A stretch of DNA of 49,548 nt. Origin: Arthrobacter terrae (GTDB lineage Bacteria; Actinomycetota; Actinomycetes; Actinomycetales; Micrococcaceae). The notes beneath the pieces are model-generated. The model ran no database searches, had not been told where the DNA came from, and was given only the letters and a program-made list of their open reading frames with translations. Below are positions 16,843 through 24,948 of the stretch, one piece after another (position 1 is the first letter of the stretch; every line of letters begins with the position of its first letter). The position numbers were made by a program, and so were the translations under genes. The stretch is from positions 1 to 49,548 of the forward strand of contig NZ_JADNYM010000032.1 of the NCBI RefSeq assembly GCF_015708085.1, written 5' to 3'.

Positions 16843-17741
16843 AACCAGTATTTCTTGTCGGGGACATCGTGGGCCTGGCTTGTGTGCGGCCGGTAGCGGA
16901 ACCCAAATCATGTGTGTGGCATAAATGAGAAGTGTCCCCGCGTCATTGCCGGTCAGGACCCTCTATCGGCACCTCGGATCCGTGCGTAAGGCTGGACCGT
17001 TGAAAGATACCTGCTCTACTTGGTTATGACCCGGCAAGATGGCAGGTAATCTGCGCATTCAAGGCCGGCCAGATCCGTGAACTACCGTCCCTGATCCGTG
17101 AGGGTCCGTGGGCGGTGGCGAGCTGGGATGGTTCTACTGAGCGGCCACGTCGTGGGCCAGCGGGATGGCGTTGCCTGCCGATGATGCCGCCGACGCTCCG
17201 ACAAGGCCTGTGCAACGACGCCAATCGAAGCCGCAGTGGTAGTGATGGCGCCCTGTGTGCGGGACTTCGACGTGTCGGTGACCGACTTTGCGCCAACGCG
17301 AGGTTGCGAAGGTCTCCCGGTTGCAGTCCAAAGGGCATGAGGTGCGGCTGCGGATGTTGCAACGCAAAACGTGCAAAGTTTGTACAGGCCGGATGGATGG
17401 GCCCGGTCAATCAGCGTGGCGGGCCGGATATGCAGGAGGGGCGTCACGCGCTGGGGTCGGCATGGTCCGGGCATTCCAAAGCCGGCAGGCGCTGTTCACT
17501 GCAACGCTCCCGCCGATCCACACGTCGTGCCTTTTTTACAAAAGGTGACTGCAACAGGTAACGGCGTGGCTGGCGAAGTCGATAGTGAGCTGCAGGACGG
17601 GTGGTCTACAGTTCCGCCGTCGCCAACAAAAAACCGAAGGGTTCCCCCTCAGATCCGATGGTTTACCAAGGCTGAACATCGGGCGCGCCTACGCACGCCC
17701 GCCTGACCGGTCCGATTAGCCCCGAAAGGTCTCACATTCCC
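16843..17741. other. gene-free stretch between the two wall-protein genes
   Basis: About 900 bases contain only frames of shadow quality in all six readings, several cut by stops and with Cys/Arg/Ser-rich, non-protein-like composition. A direct repeat of GATCCGTGA occurs near 17071 and 17094, and a short AT-rich stem (CCTTTTTTACAAAAGG) near 17530. I considered a c-di-AMP riboswitch upstream of the lysozyme gene and did not find its conserved core. It may be decayed coding DNA, but no parent gene was recognised. Confidence 0.5.
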
Positions 17742-19178
17742 ATGCTTGCCTCTCCCGGTCGCCCAACGGCCTCATCCCGGAACTTCGTGTCCCCCGCTTG
17801 GTTCCGCACGCTGACCAGCGCGGTCCTCCTCATTGCTGTGTCCATGCTCGTCGATGTACAGGGCGCTTCGGCGGCACCGTATCCGCCGCCGTCGGCACCG
17901 TCATCTTCAATCGTGGACCAAGGTCATGCGATGGGATCCACGATTCGTGGCCATGAAGGCTCGTCCTCGGCAGCTTCACGAACCACGACGGCGTATTCCG
18001 CACCTGCCGGTGTTCCCGGAATGGATGTCAGCGGCTGGCAGGGAAACGTAGACTGGGCGAGGGCCACGGCCAACGGTGCAAAATTTGCCTATATTAAGGC
18101 CTCCGAAGGAACGGGGTTTACCAGCAACTATTTCGCCAGTCAGTACAACGGCGCCTTCGCAGCGGGCATGATCCGCGGTGCTTACCATTTCGCTTTACCG
18201 GACCGGTCCACCGGAAAAGCACAAGCTGACTTCTTTGTCAGCAACGGCGGCGGTTGGTCCCCCGACGGCGGGACCCTGCCCCCGCTTCTTGACATCGAGT
18301 ACAACCCGTACGGAGACACCTGCTACGGTCTGAGCCAGTCCGGAATGGTCCGGTGGATCAACGATTTCGCCAAAACGGTCAGAGACCGTACGGGACGTCC
18401 GCCGGCAATCTACACGACCGCGGACTGGTGGACGAGGTGCACTGGCAATAACGCCGGGCTCAGCGATAATCCGCTGTTCATAGCCGCTTATTCCACATGG
18501 GTGGGTCCAATGCCGGCCAGCTGGGATACTTACAGCTTCTGGCAACACGCCGACAGCGGCATCTTCCCTGGAGATCAGGACGTCTTCAATGGGACCTTGC
18601 GCCAGCTGACCGCCTTTGCCACCGGCCCCGGCCCGGCGTTTACTGACGTCAGCGCCGCCGATCAGTTTTTTGCGCCGATCAACTGGATGGCTGCCACGCA
18701 GATCTCGACCGGCTATCCCGGCGGCACCTATCGCCCCCTGAATACCGTGAACCGCGACGCAATGGCCGCATTCCTCTACCGCCTCGCCGGTTCCCCCGCC
18801 TACACGGCACCGGCGAAATCCCCCTTCACCGATCTGGGCACCACGGACCCCTTCTACAAAGAGATCAGCTGGCTGGCCTCTACCGGCATCACCACCGGCT
18901 ACCCGGAGGGCAGCTACCGCCCCCTGAATACCGTGAACCGCGACGCAATGGCCGCATTCCTCTACCGCCTCGCCGGTTCCCCGGCCTACACGGCCCCGGC
19001 GAAATCCCCCTTCACCGATCTGGGCACCACGGACCCCTTCTACAAAGAGATCAGCTGGCTGGCCTCTACCGGCATCACCACCGGCTACCCGGACAGCACC
19101 TACCGCCCAGGAGATACAGTGAACCGCGACGCAATGGCCGCATTCCTCTACCGCTTCCGCAACACCCTTCCCGGTTAG
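17742..19178 (+). CDS. secreted GH25 lysozyme (N-acetylmuramidase) with three SLH-like repeats
   Basis: This 478-residue wall hydrolase has a signal peptide (to ~45), a Ser/Pro-rich spacer, and a glycoside hydrolase 25 barrel at ~92-290. Catalytic residues are visible in PGMDVSGWQG (Asp95) and LLDIEYN (Asp184, Glu186), with FAYIKASEG and FWQHADSG also typical. Three SLH-like repeats (~297-478; FTDV-FYKEISWLASTGITTGYP-YRPLNTVNRDAMAAFLYRLAGSPAYTAP) follow and probably bind wall polymer. The enzyme cleaves the beta-1,4 bond between MurNAc and GlcNAc in peptidoglycan. The same repeat type ends the divergent CAP protein, so both should be held in the same wall layer. Confidence 0.9.
   Translation: MLASPGRPTASSRNFVSPAWFRTLTSAVLLIAVSMLVDVQGASAAPYPPPSAPSSSIVDQGHAMGSTIRGHEGSSSAASRTTTAYSAPAGVPGMDVSGWQGNVDWARATANGAKFAYIKASEGTGFTSNYFASQYNGAFAAGMIRGAYHFALPDRSTGKAQADFFVSNGGGWSPDGGTLPPLLDIEYNPYGDTCYGLSQSGMVRWINDFAKTVRDRTGRPPAIYTTADWWTRCTGNNAGLSDNPLFIAAYSTWVGPMPASWDTYSFWQHADSGIFPGDQDVFNGTLRQLTAFATGPGPAFTDVSAADQFFAPINWMAATQISTGYPGGTYRPLNTVNRDAMAAFLYRLAGSPAYTAPAKSPFTDLGTTDPFYKEISWLASTGITTGYPEGSYRPLNTVNRDAMAAFLYRLAGSPAYTAPAKSPFTDLGTTDPFYKEISWLASTGITTGYPDSTYRPGDTVNRDAMAAFLYRFRNTLPG
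18732..19103 (+). repeat. 186-bp tandem duplication in the GH25 gene
   Basis: Two successive 186-bp units (62 codons each) are almost identical: within the first ~170 bases I see only two substitutions (near CCCCC/CCCCG and GGCACC/GGCCCC). Synonymous sites are conserved too. This points to recent duplication or gene conversion rather than selection on protein alone. Confidence 0.88.
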
Positions 19179-19185
19179 AGACCGT

Positions 19186-19401
19186 TTACTCCCGGTCGGC
19201 GCCGCCGCGGCTTCGACGACGGCCGGGGATGAGGTAGTCAGCCAGGCTCTGACCGGTGTCGGAGCCGAGCTTGGCCTCGAAGGTGGCGCGGACATCGATT
19301 TCGGAAAGCACGCTGAAGCCCTGACCCGAGAGTGCTTCACGGGTCAGGGTTACTGCTTCTTCATAGGGCCGGGAGACGGTGATGGTGTGTCCGTAGCTCA
19401 T
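19186..19401 (-). pseudogene. truncated DUF302-domain protein
   Basis: The first ~45 residues (MSYGHTITVSRPYEEAVTLTREALSGQGFSV through SEIDVRATFEAKLGSDTG) match the start of DUF302 proteins. The conserved second half (LGACNP-type block and hydrophobic C-terminus) is missing and replaced by a basic tail ending RRRSRGGADRE. The start is well supported by AAGGAG before ATG 19401. It lies 56 bases after the second multicopper oxidase on the same strand and probably belonged to that operon. The break adjoins the convergent GH25 gene, so a deletion at that border is likely. A shortened but expressed protein cannot be excluded. Confidence 0.6.
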
Positions 19402-19457
19402 TGCTGAGCTCCTTCATCGGTTTGCTCATTCACGCAACGGACTGTGGGTCCGCTATG

Positions 19458-20945
19458 CTACCGGGCTTCGATCAAGCCCATCATGCCGCTGTCCTCGTGG
19501 TCCAGGATATGACAGTGATAGACGGTTTTACCAGGGAAGTCATCGAAGGCGATCCGGACCCGGACGCTGCTGCGGGCCGGGACGTTGACGACATCCTGCC
19601 ACTCGGGGCTATCCACCGGCTGGCCGGCCTGTTCGACGACCTGCATCGGCCACACGTGCAGGTGCACGGGGTGGTCCATCGGGCTCGTGTTCCGCAGAGT
19701 CCATTCCTCGATGGCACCGGCGGGGACCGTGGTGTCAACCCTGGTGGGGTCAAACGGCCTGCCGTTGATGATGAAACTCATCTTCCCGGATCCCATCCCA
19801 CCGTCCATGCCGCCGCTGTTCATGCCCATTCCCATGGCGAAGACCAGTTCCCTGTGGGCGGTCACCGTGGTGGCCCGCAGGTCCCTGGGTGCCGGCTGCG
19901 GCGGGACCGGTCCCGGCGTAGCCGCCGGCGCGCCGGTAACGTAAAGGGTGGCCAGGACGGTCCCGTCCGGGACGGTCCGGGATTGTCCGCCACCGTTATT
20001 GCCCCCCAGCATGGCTCCCATGCCGCCCCTGTCCACCGGCAGGGCCTGCAGGATCGCGGTCCCTGCGCCAGTGGTGACGAGCAGGTCGGCCCGGTTGCCC
20101 GGGGCCAGCAGCACCTCTTCAACGTCCTTGGGACTCTGGAAGCGGCCCGAATCCAGGCCCAGCAGTTGCAGGTGCTGGCCGTCAAGGCGTAGTTTCAGGT
20201 AGCGGGAGGCGCAGGCATTGACGATCCTCCACCGTTCACGCTCGCCCGGTCGGGCGGCCAGGGCCGGGTTCAGCTGCCCGTTGACCAGGACCAGTGCACC
20301 TTCCCGGCCCATCACCTTCTCCATCGCGGACACGGTGGCGGTGGAACCGCCCCCGGTGAGGGAGATGTCCGAGATGACCAGGACCCGTTCCCTGGTCACG
20401 GGCACGGGTCGGGGGTCCTGGACTATGATCGCCCCGTACAGGCCGCCGAAGACCTGGTCGGCGACGCTTCCGTGGTGGTGCGGGTGGTACCAGTACACGC
20501 CCGGCGGATGGTTCACCGGCAGCCGGTACTCATAGTTAAAGAACTCTCCCGGGGCGATCGAAACCAGCACGTTGTCGCTGTTACCCTGCGGGGAGACGTG
20601 CAGCCCGTGGACGTGCAGGTTGGTCGGATCACCCAGGCTGTTCTCCAGCGTCACGTTCAGCCGGTCCCCGGGCTGCAGGATAAGGGTGGGGCCCGGCAGG
20701 GACCCGTTATAGGACAGCGCAATGGCGTCTCTACCCGCGATCCGCACCTGGCCCCGGGCCGCTGACAGTTTTATCTGCAGCCGGCCATCGGCACTGCGCA
20801 GGGCGTGCGGTTCACTCAGGTCCAGGCCGCCGGCGGCTTGGAATCCCATGGCCTGGTTCCAGAGCAATCCGGCCGCGCCCGTCGCTGCCGCCGCAGCACC
20901 CACACCTCCCAGCATCAGGGCACTGCGGCGGCTGAGAGGTTGCAT
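19458..20945 (-). CDS. Tat-exported multicopper oxidase (CueO-like)
   Basis: This 495-residue three-cupredoxin oxidase has a twin-arginine signal (SRRSALMLGGVGAAAAATG). Copper motifs are HVHGLH (H111, H113), YHPHHHG (H154, H156), HPVHLHVWP near 425 and YHCHILDHEDSGMM near 476-488, the last with the T1 Cys, His and axial Met. A Met/Gly-rich segment (MGMGMNSGGMDGGMGSGKM) precedes the third domain, as in Cu(I)-oxidising CueO enzymes, where Met-rich regions bind Cu(I). It likely oxidises Cu(I) or phenolics outside the membrane. Its ATG overlaps the SHOCT gene stop (ATGA), and the DUF302 remnant follows: one operon. Confidence 0.9.
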   Translation of the reverse strand: MQPLSRRSALMLGGVGAAAAATGAAGLLWNQAMGFQAAGGLDLSEPHALRSADGRLQIKLSAARGQVRIAGRDAIALSYNGSLPGPTLILQPGDRLNVTLENSLGDPTNLHVHGLHVSPQGNSDNVLVSIAPGEFFNYEYRLPVNHPPGVYWYHPHHHGSVADQVFGGLYGAIIVQDPRPVPVTRERVLVISDISLTGGGSTATVSAMEKVMGREGALVLVNGQLNPALAARPGERERWRIVNACASRYLKLRLDGQHLQLLGLDSGRFQSPKDVEEVLLAPGNRADLLVTTGAGTAILQALPVDRGGMGAMLGGNNGGGQSRTVPDGTVLATLYVTGAPAATPGPVPPQPAPRDLRATTVTAHRELVFAMGMGMNSGGMDGGMGSGKMSFIINGRPFDPTRVDTTVPAGAIEEWTLRNTSPMDHPVHLHVWPMQVVEQAGQPVDSPEWQDVVNVPARSSVRVRIAFDDFPGKTVYHCHILDHEDSGMMGLIEAR

Positions 20946-21217
20946 CAGGCATCGTCCCCGAGGACCTTGAGCCGTTCACGGTATTCCTCTGTGCTCAATT
21001 CTCCCTTGGCGTACCGTTCGTCCAGAATCCGTCGGGCGGTAGTGGCGCCCATAGCGCTTGGGCGTTCCGCGCCCGGGCCAGGGCCTCGGCCGGTCCCGGA
21101 TCGGTTAATTCCCCCGGAAAAAGTCCGCACAGCAAGGATCACGAGCAGGACGACACCGATAATCAGGAGCAGCCAGAATAGCCACGTCCAGTCCATCATG
21201 AAACCGTATCCGTTCAT
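20945..21217 (-). CDS. small membrane protein with C-terminal SHOCT motif
   Basis: The N-terminus is a Met/aromatic stretch (MNGYGFMMDWTW), followed by one membrane helix (LFWLLLIIGVVLLVILAV), a Gly/Pro linker, and the SHOCT pair ATTARRILDERYAKGELSTEEYRERLKVL. The start ATG 21217 is preferred over GTG 21220 because the AGGAAAG site is then better spaced. It is the first gene of the oxidase operon (ATGA overlap). It parallels the SHOCT gene divergent from the giant oxidase, so the pairing of SHOCT protein with multicopper oxidase occurs twice within 16 kb. Confidence 0.82.
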   Translation of the reverse strand: MNGYGFMMDWTWLFWLLLIIGVVLLVILAVRTFSGGINRSGTGRGPGPGAERPSAMGATTARRILDERYAKGELSTEEYRERLKVLGDDA

Positions 21218-21350
21218 CACTTTCCTGCTCCGTTCCTGGTTCCCCGGCCACTGTCGTGACGGCCGGCGCGGGGGTCATGGCAGTTCGTGACCGGAAGCGG
21301 CTCGGGCCACAACGCCGCAGTCCCGGGTTTGGTTTTGGGCTGGTGACGGC

Positions 21351-21638
<288 letters not shown>

Positions 21639-21646
21639 CTAATTTT

Positions 21647-21662
21647 ATACCGCTGGGGGTAT
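21647..21662. promoter_or_regulatory. CstR operator, cstR promoter
   Basis: ATACCGCTGGGGGTAT is one mismatch pair away from the palindrome ATACCCC-NN-GGGGTAT. It sits between cstR and the divergent dioxygenase gene and probably mediates autorepression. Confidence 0.82.
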
Positions 21663-21714
21663 ATAGTCCAGCCGTAGGCCGTGCGCATCCGGCCCGGCGC
21701 TGACTACTTGCAAG

Positions 21715-21730
21715 ATACCCCCTGGGGTAT
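21715..21730. promoter_or_regulatory. CstR operator, persulfide dioxygenase promoter
   Basis: ATACCCCCTGGGGTAT is nearly a perfect palindrome and lies 71 bases before the dioxygenase start. It matches the known G/C-tract operator form of CsoR/CstR repressors. Confidence 0.87.
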
Positions 21731-21801
21731 TACCGTTGTGGAGAGAGGAACGGAGAATCCCCTCCCGGAAACTCCCCCACCGCCCAACGAAGGAGAGCCC
21801 C

Positions 21802-23211
21802 ATGCTTTTAGAGCGCATCTACGATGAAGACCTGTCCCAGGCCAGCTACCTGATCGGCTGCCAGGCCAAGGGCGAAGCCCTTGTGGTGGACCCCCGACGG
21901 GACATCGCCGTCTACCAGGCCTTGGCGGCAGCGAACGGGATGAAGATCGTCGCCGTCACCGAAACCCATATCCACGCGGACTTCCTCTCCGGGACCCGCG
22001 AACTGGCCGCCGCGACCGGTGCCACCGCTTATGTCTCCGGTGAGGGCGGGGTGGACTGGCAGTACGGGTTCGCCGCCGAACGCCTGAGCGACAACGACGA
22101 GATTATCCTGGGCAACATCACCATCAAGGCCGTGCACACCCCCGGCCACACGCCCGAGCACCTGTCCTTGCTGATCACCGACGGGGCGTTCGCCGACACT
22201 CCGGGATACTTGCTCTCCGGGGACTTCGTCTTCGCCGGTGACCTGGGCCGCCCTGACCTGCTGGACGAGGCCGCCGGCGGCATGGACACCCGCTTCGCCG
22301 GGGCCAAGCAACTCTTCACCAGCCTGCGGGATAAATTCCTGACCCTGCCGGACCATGTTCAGGTCCACCCCGGCCACGGCGCCGGCAGTGCCTGCGGTAA
22401 GGCCCTGGGCGCTATCCCTTCCTCCACGGTCGGTTACGAGCGGCTCTACGCCTGGTGGGGGCCGTACCTGGCCGCCAACGACGAGGAAGGCTTCATTAAC
22501 GAACTCCTCAACGGCCAGCCCGACGCCCACGCCTACTTCGGCAGGATGAAGCGCGAAAACCGGCAGGGTCCGGCCGTGATGGGCGAACGCGCCCCGCTTG
22601 AGGAACTGCAGAGCGCTGACGTCGCCCGGGACCTCGCCTCAGACACAGTAACGTTCGTGGACACCAGGGCCAACACCGAGGTCCATCAGGGTACCGTCAC
22701 CGGCTCTGTGAACATCCCGGCAGGGAAGTCCACCGCCAGCTTCGGCGCCTGGGTCGTGGACCCGGAAAAGGACAAGAACCCGCTGGTGCTGCTGGCCCCG
22801 GACCGGGCGTCCGCGCAGCAGATGTGGGACCACCTGGTCCGGGTCGGCATCGACCAGGTCGCCGGCTACCTCACCAGCACCGAGGGCCTGCCGGCGAGCA
22901 CGCCGAAACTGATCCGGCCCGAAGAACTCGAAGGCTTTGACGCCGCGATGGTGCTCGATGTCCGCAACCGCACCGAGCATGCCGCCGGGCACATCCCCGG
23001 CTCCCATCAGCTCAGCGGCGGCCGGCTGATGTGGCACCTGGAGGAACTCCCGACCGCAGGCACCATTGTGTCCTACTGCCAAAGCGGGGTCCGGAACTCC
23101 GTGGCCGCCAGCGCGCTGCGCCGCGCGGGCTACGACGTCGTCGAACTCCACGGCAGCTACACAGGCTGGGCCGCCTGGCAGCAGTCACGCGACACCCTCT
23201 CCAGCAACTGA
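21802..23211 (+). CDS. cstB: persulfide dioxygenase-rhodanese fusion (CstB-like)
   Basis: This 469-residue enzyme has an N-terminal metallo-beta-lactamase domain (1-~245) with Fe(II) ligands in THIHADFLSG (H56, H58, D60), VHTPGHTPEH (H115) and SGDFVFAGDLGRPDL. Two rhodanese domains follow. The first (~290-365) has LLAPDRASAQ where the active Cys loop should be and is therefore non-catalytic. The second (~375-469) has the Cys loop SYCQSGVRNS (Cys426). The enzyme oxidises low-molecular-weight persulfide to sulfite and, through the rhodanese, thiosulfate. ATG 21802 is preceded by AAGGAGAG at 6-8 bases. It is divergent from cstR and under the 21715 operator. Confidence 0.9.
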   Translation: MLLERIYDEDLSQASYLIGCQAKGEALVVDPRRDIAVYQALAAANGMKIVAVTETHIHADFLSGTRELAAATGATAYVSGEGGVDWQYGFAAERLSDNDEIILGNITIKAVHTPGHTPEHLSLLITDGAFADTPGYLLSGDFVFAGDLGRPDLLDEAAGGMDTRFAGAKQLFTSLRDKFLTLPDHVQVHPGHGAGSACGKALGAIPSSTVGYERLYAWWGPYLAANDEEGFINELLNGQPDAHAYFGRMKRENRQGPAVMGERAPLEELQSADVARDLASDTVTFVDTRANTEVHQGTVTGSVNIPAGKSTASFGAWVVDPEKDKNPLVLLAPDRASAQQMWDHLVRVGIDQVAGYLTSTEGLPASTPKLIRPEELEGFDAAMVLDVRNRTEHAAGHIPGSHQLSGGRLMWHLEELPTAGTIVSYCQSGVRNSVAASALRRAGYDVVELHGSYTGWAAWQQSRDTLSSN

Positions 23212-23213
23212 CC

Positions 23214-24491
23214 TTGGCCACAACTGAAACAAGTGATTGCGGTGTACGGCCCGCGGTCACGCTGGGCCTGCGGCAGAACCTGGCCCAGTTCATACTCCTA
23301 GTCGCCGTCAACGCCCTCGTCGGCGGCACCCTCGGCCAGGAACGCACGGTATTGCCCCTGCTGGCGGACCAGGTCTTCCACCTGAACCTCTACACATCCG
23401 CGCTGACATACATCCTGGCCTTCGGGCTGGCCAAGGCCGGAACCAACTACTTTGCCGGCACCCTCTCGGACCGCTACAGCCGAAAGCCGGTCCTCGTGGC
23501 AGGCTGGCTCATCGCCATCCCCGTGCCCCTGCTGCTGATTCTCGGGCCCTCCTGGGGCTGGATCGTCGCCGCGAACGTGATCCTGGGCATCAGCCAGGGC
23601 CTGACCTGGTCCACCACCGTGATGATGAAGATGGACCTCGCCGGGCCGGCCCGCCGTGGCCTGGCCATGGGCCTGAACGAGGCGGCCGGCTACCTCGGCG
23701 TCGCCGCCACCGCACTGGCCACCGGCTACATCGCCGCCAACTACGGGCTGCGGCCGGGGCCGTTCCTGCTCGGCGCCGCCTACATCGCACTCGGCCTTGG
23801 CCTGTCCGTCCTGTCCGTGAAGGAAACCCATCACCATGCCAAACTGGAAGCCGCCAACCACACCACGGCCCACGCCGGTGCGCACGCGGATCTAAGCAAT
23901 CGGCAGGTCTTCACCCTCACCAGCTTCCGGGATAAGTCCCTGTCTTCGGTCAGCCAGGCCGGCATGGTGAACAACCTCAACGACGGCCTCGCCTGGGGAC
24001 TGTTTCCCGTCATGTTCGCCGCGGCCGGACTGACCATCGAAAAGATCGGCATCCTCGCCGCCGTTTACCCCGCCGTCTGGGGCGCGGGTCAGCTCGCCAC
24101 CGGCGCACTATCCGATAAATACGGCCGCAAACCGCTGATCGTAGGCGGCATGGTCGTCCAGGCGGTGGCACTGGGCATGGTCGCCGTCGGCAGCAACTTC
24201 GGGTTCTGGCTGGCCGCAGCGGTCCTGCTCGGCGCCGGCACCGCCATGGTCTACCCCACCCTGCTGGCCGCCATCGGCGACGTCGCGCACCCGGCCTGGC
24301 GGGCCCGCTCCGTCGGAATCTACCGGCTCTGGCGGGACGGCGGATTCGCCGTCGGCGCGCTGCTCGCCGGGATCCTCGCCGATGCCTACGGCATCCCGGC
24401 CGCCGTCACCGTCGTCGGTGCCCTCACCGCGGTCTCAGGAATCCTCGTGGCCGTCCGGATGCGCGGCACCGACCACAAACCCGCCATCTAA
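23214..24491 (+). CDS. MFS transporter of the sulfur regulon
   Basis: This 425-residue major facilitator has about 12 membrane helices with the loop signatures GTLSDRYSRKPVLVAG (between helices 2 and 3) and the matching GALSDKYGRKPLIVGG in the second half. The central loop is His-rich (KETHHHAKLEAANHTTAHAGAHADL), which could bind metal. The start is taken as TTG 23214, two bases after the cstB stop, because the frame has no ATG or GTG before the first helix; translational coupling would explain the weak site. Its position directly after cstB suggests export of a sulfur compound or import of a related anion. The substrate is unknown. Confidence 0.8.
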   Translation: MATTETSDCGVRPAVTLGLRQNLAQFILLVAVNALVGGTLGQERTVLPLLADQVFHLNLYTSALTYILAFGLAKAGTNYFAGTLSDRYSRKPVLVAGWLIAIPVPLLLILGPSWGWIVAANVILGISQGLTWSTTVMMKMDLAGPARRGLAMGLNEAAGYLGVAATALATGYIAANYGLRPGPFLLGAAYIALGLGLSVLSVKETHHHAKLEAANHTTAHAGAHADLSNRQVFTLTSFRDKSLSSVSQAGMVNNLNDGLAWGLFPVMFAAAGLTIEKIGILAAVYPAVWGAGQLATGALSDKYGRKPLIVGGMVVQAVALGMVAVGSNFGFWLAAAVLLGAGTAMVYPTLLAAIGDVAHPAWRARSVGIYRLWRDGGFAVGALLAGILADAYGIPAAVTVVGALTAVSGILVAVRMRGTDHKPAI

Positions 24492-24628
24492 GCAACCGCA
24501 CCGGCGCCGGAGTAGACCCCTCCCACCGCCGAGTCCGATTCACGACGCCGGCCAGCCAGAGACCGACGTGACGGCGACGCGCGGTCTCCCCGGACCTCCG
24601 ATTCACCGTACGCACTTATTTCCCGAGA

Positions 24629-24644
24629 ATACCCCATGGGGTAT
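24629..24644. promoter_or_regulatory. CstR operator, promoter of the small Cys-rich protein
   Basis: ATACCCCATGGGGTAT is a perfect 16-bp palindrome located 38 bases before the start of the 55-aa gene. Confidence 0.87.
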
Positions 24645-24682
24645 ATTTCAATGACAATCCAGCCAAATAGGAGAGCAAGCAG

Positions 24683-24850
24683 ATGTGCCGTGCAGTGACA
24701 TGTAAGACATGCGGTAAAACGACGTGGGCCGGCTGCGGTCAGCACGTTGACCAGGTTATGCGCGGGGTTCCCAGCTCCCAGCGCTGCCGCGGACACGAGC
24801 AGGAAAAGTCCACAGGGAGGGCCTTCTTCGCGAAGCTGTTCGGACGCTAA
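24683..24850 (+). CDS. small Cys-rich protein (55 aa), probable zinc ribbon
   Basis: The product reads MCRAVTCKTCGKTTWAGCG, then QHVDQVMRGVPSSQRC, RGH and a basic tail AFFAKLFGR. It has five Cys, with CxxC near residues 7-10, and two His, which suggests a small zinc ribbon or a thiol target. The start at 24683 is fixed by AGGAGAG eight bases upstream. Similar short proteins with an MCRxVxCxxCGKTTW start occur in other actinobacteria as hypothetical proteins. The perfect CstR operator in front and the strong hairpin behind make it a stand-alone member of the sulfide regulon. A role in sulfane-sulfur or zinc binding is a guess. Confidence 0.85.
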   Translation: MCRAVTCKTCGKTTWAGCGQHVDQVMRGVPSSQRCRGHEQEKSTGRAFFAKLFGR

Positions 24851-24885
24851 GCCCACCCTGCCGGCCCACGGTACTGGGGCAATGG

Positions 24886-24935
24886 GGAATAGCGAAAGCG
24901 CCGGAGGAAACATCCTTCGGCGCTTTCGCTATTCC
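24886..24935. terminator. bidirectional terminator hairpin
   Basis: The arms GGAATAGCGAAAGCGCCG and CGGCGCTTTCGCTATTCC are perfectly complementary over 18 pairs with a 14-base loop, followed by TTTG. It separates the small Cys-rich gene from the convergent TauE gene and can serve both. Confidence 0.9.
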
Positions 24936-24948
24936 TTTGTCGCCACTG

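Noticed and set aside
17480-17741. c-di-AMP (ydaO-type) riboswitch before the GH25 gene
   Set aside because: Such elements often precede actinobacterial wall hydrolases, but the conserved core segments were not found in order.
18195-19340. 381-codon minus frame opposite the lysozyme repeats
   Set aside because: Its internal repeats only mirror the SLH-like DNA repeats of the sense gene; no start site or domain.
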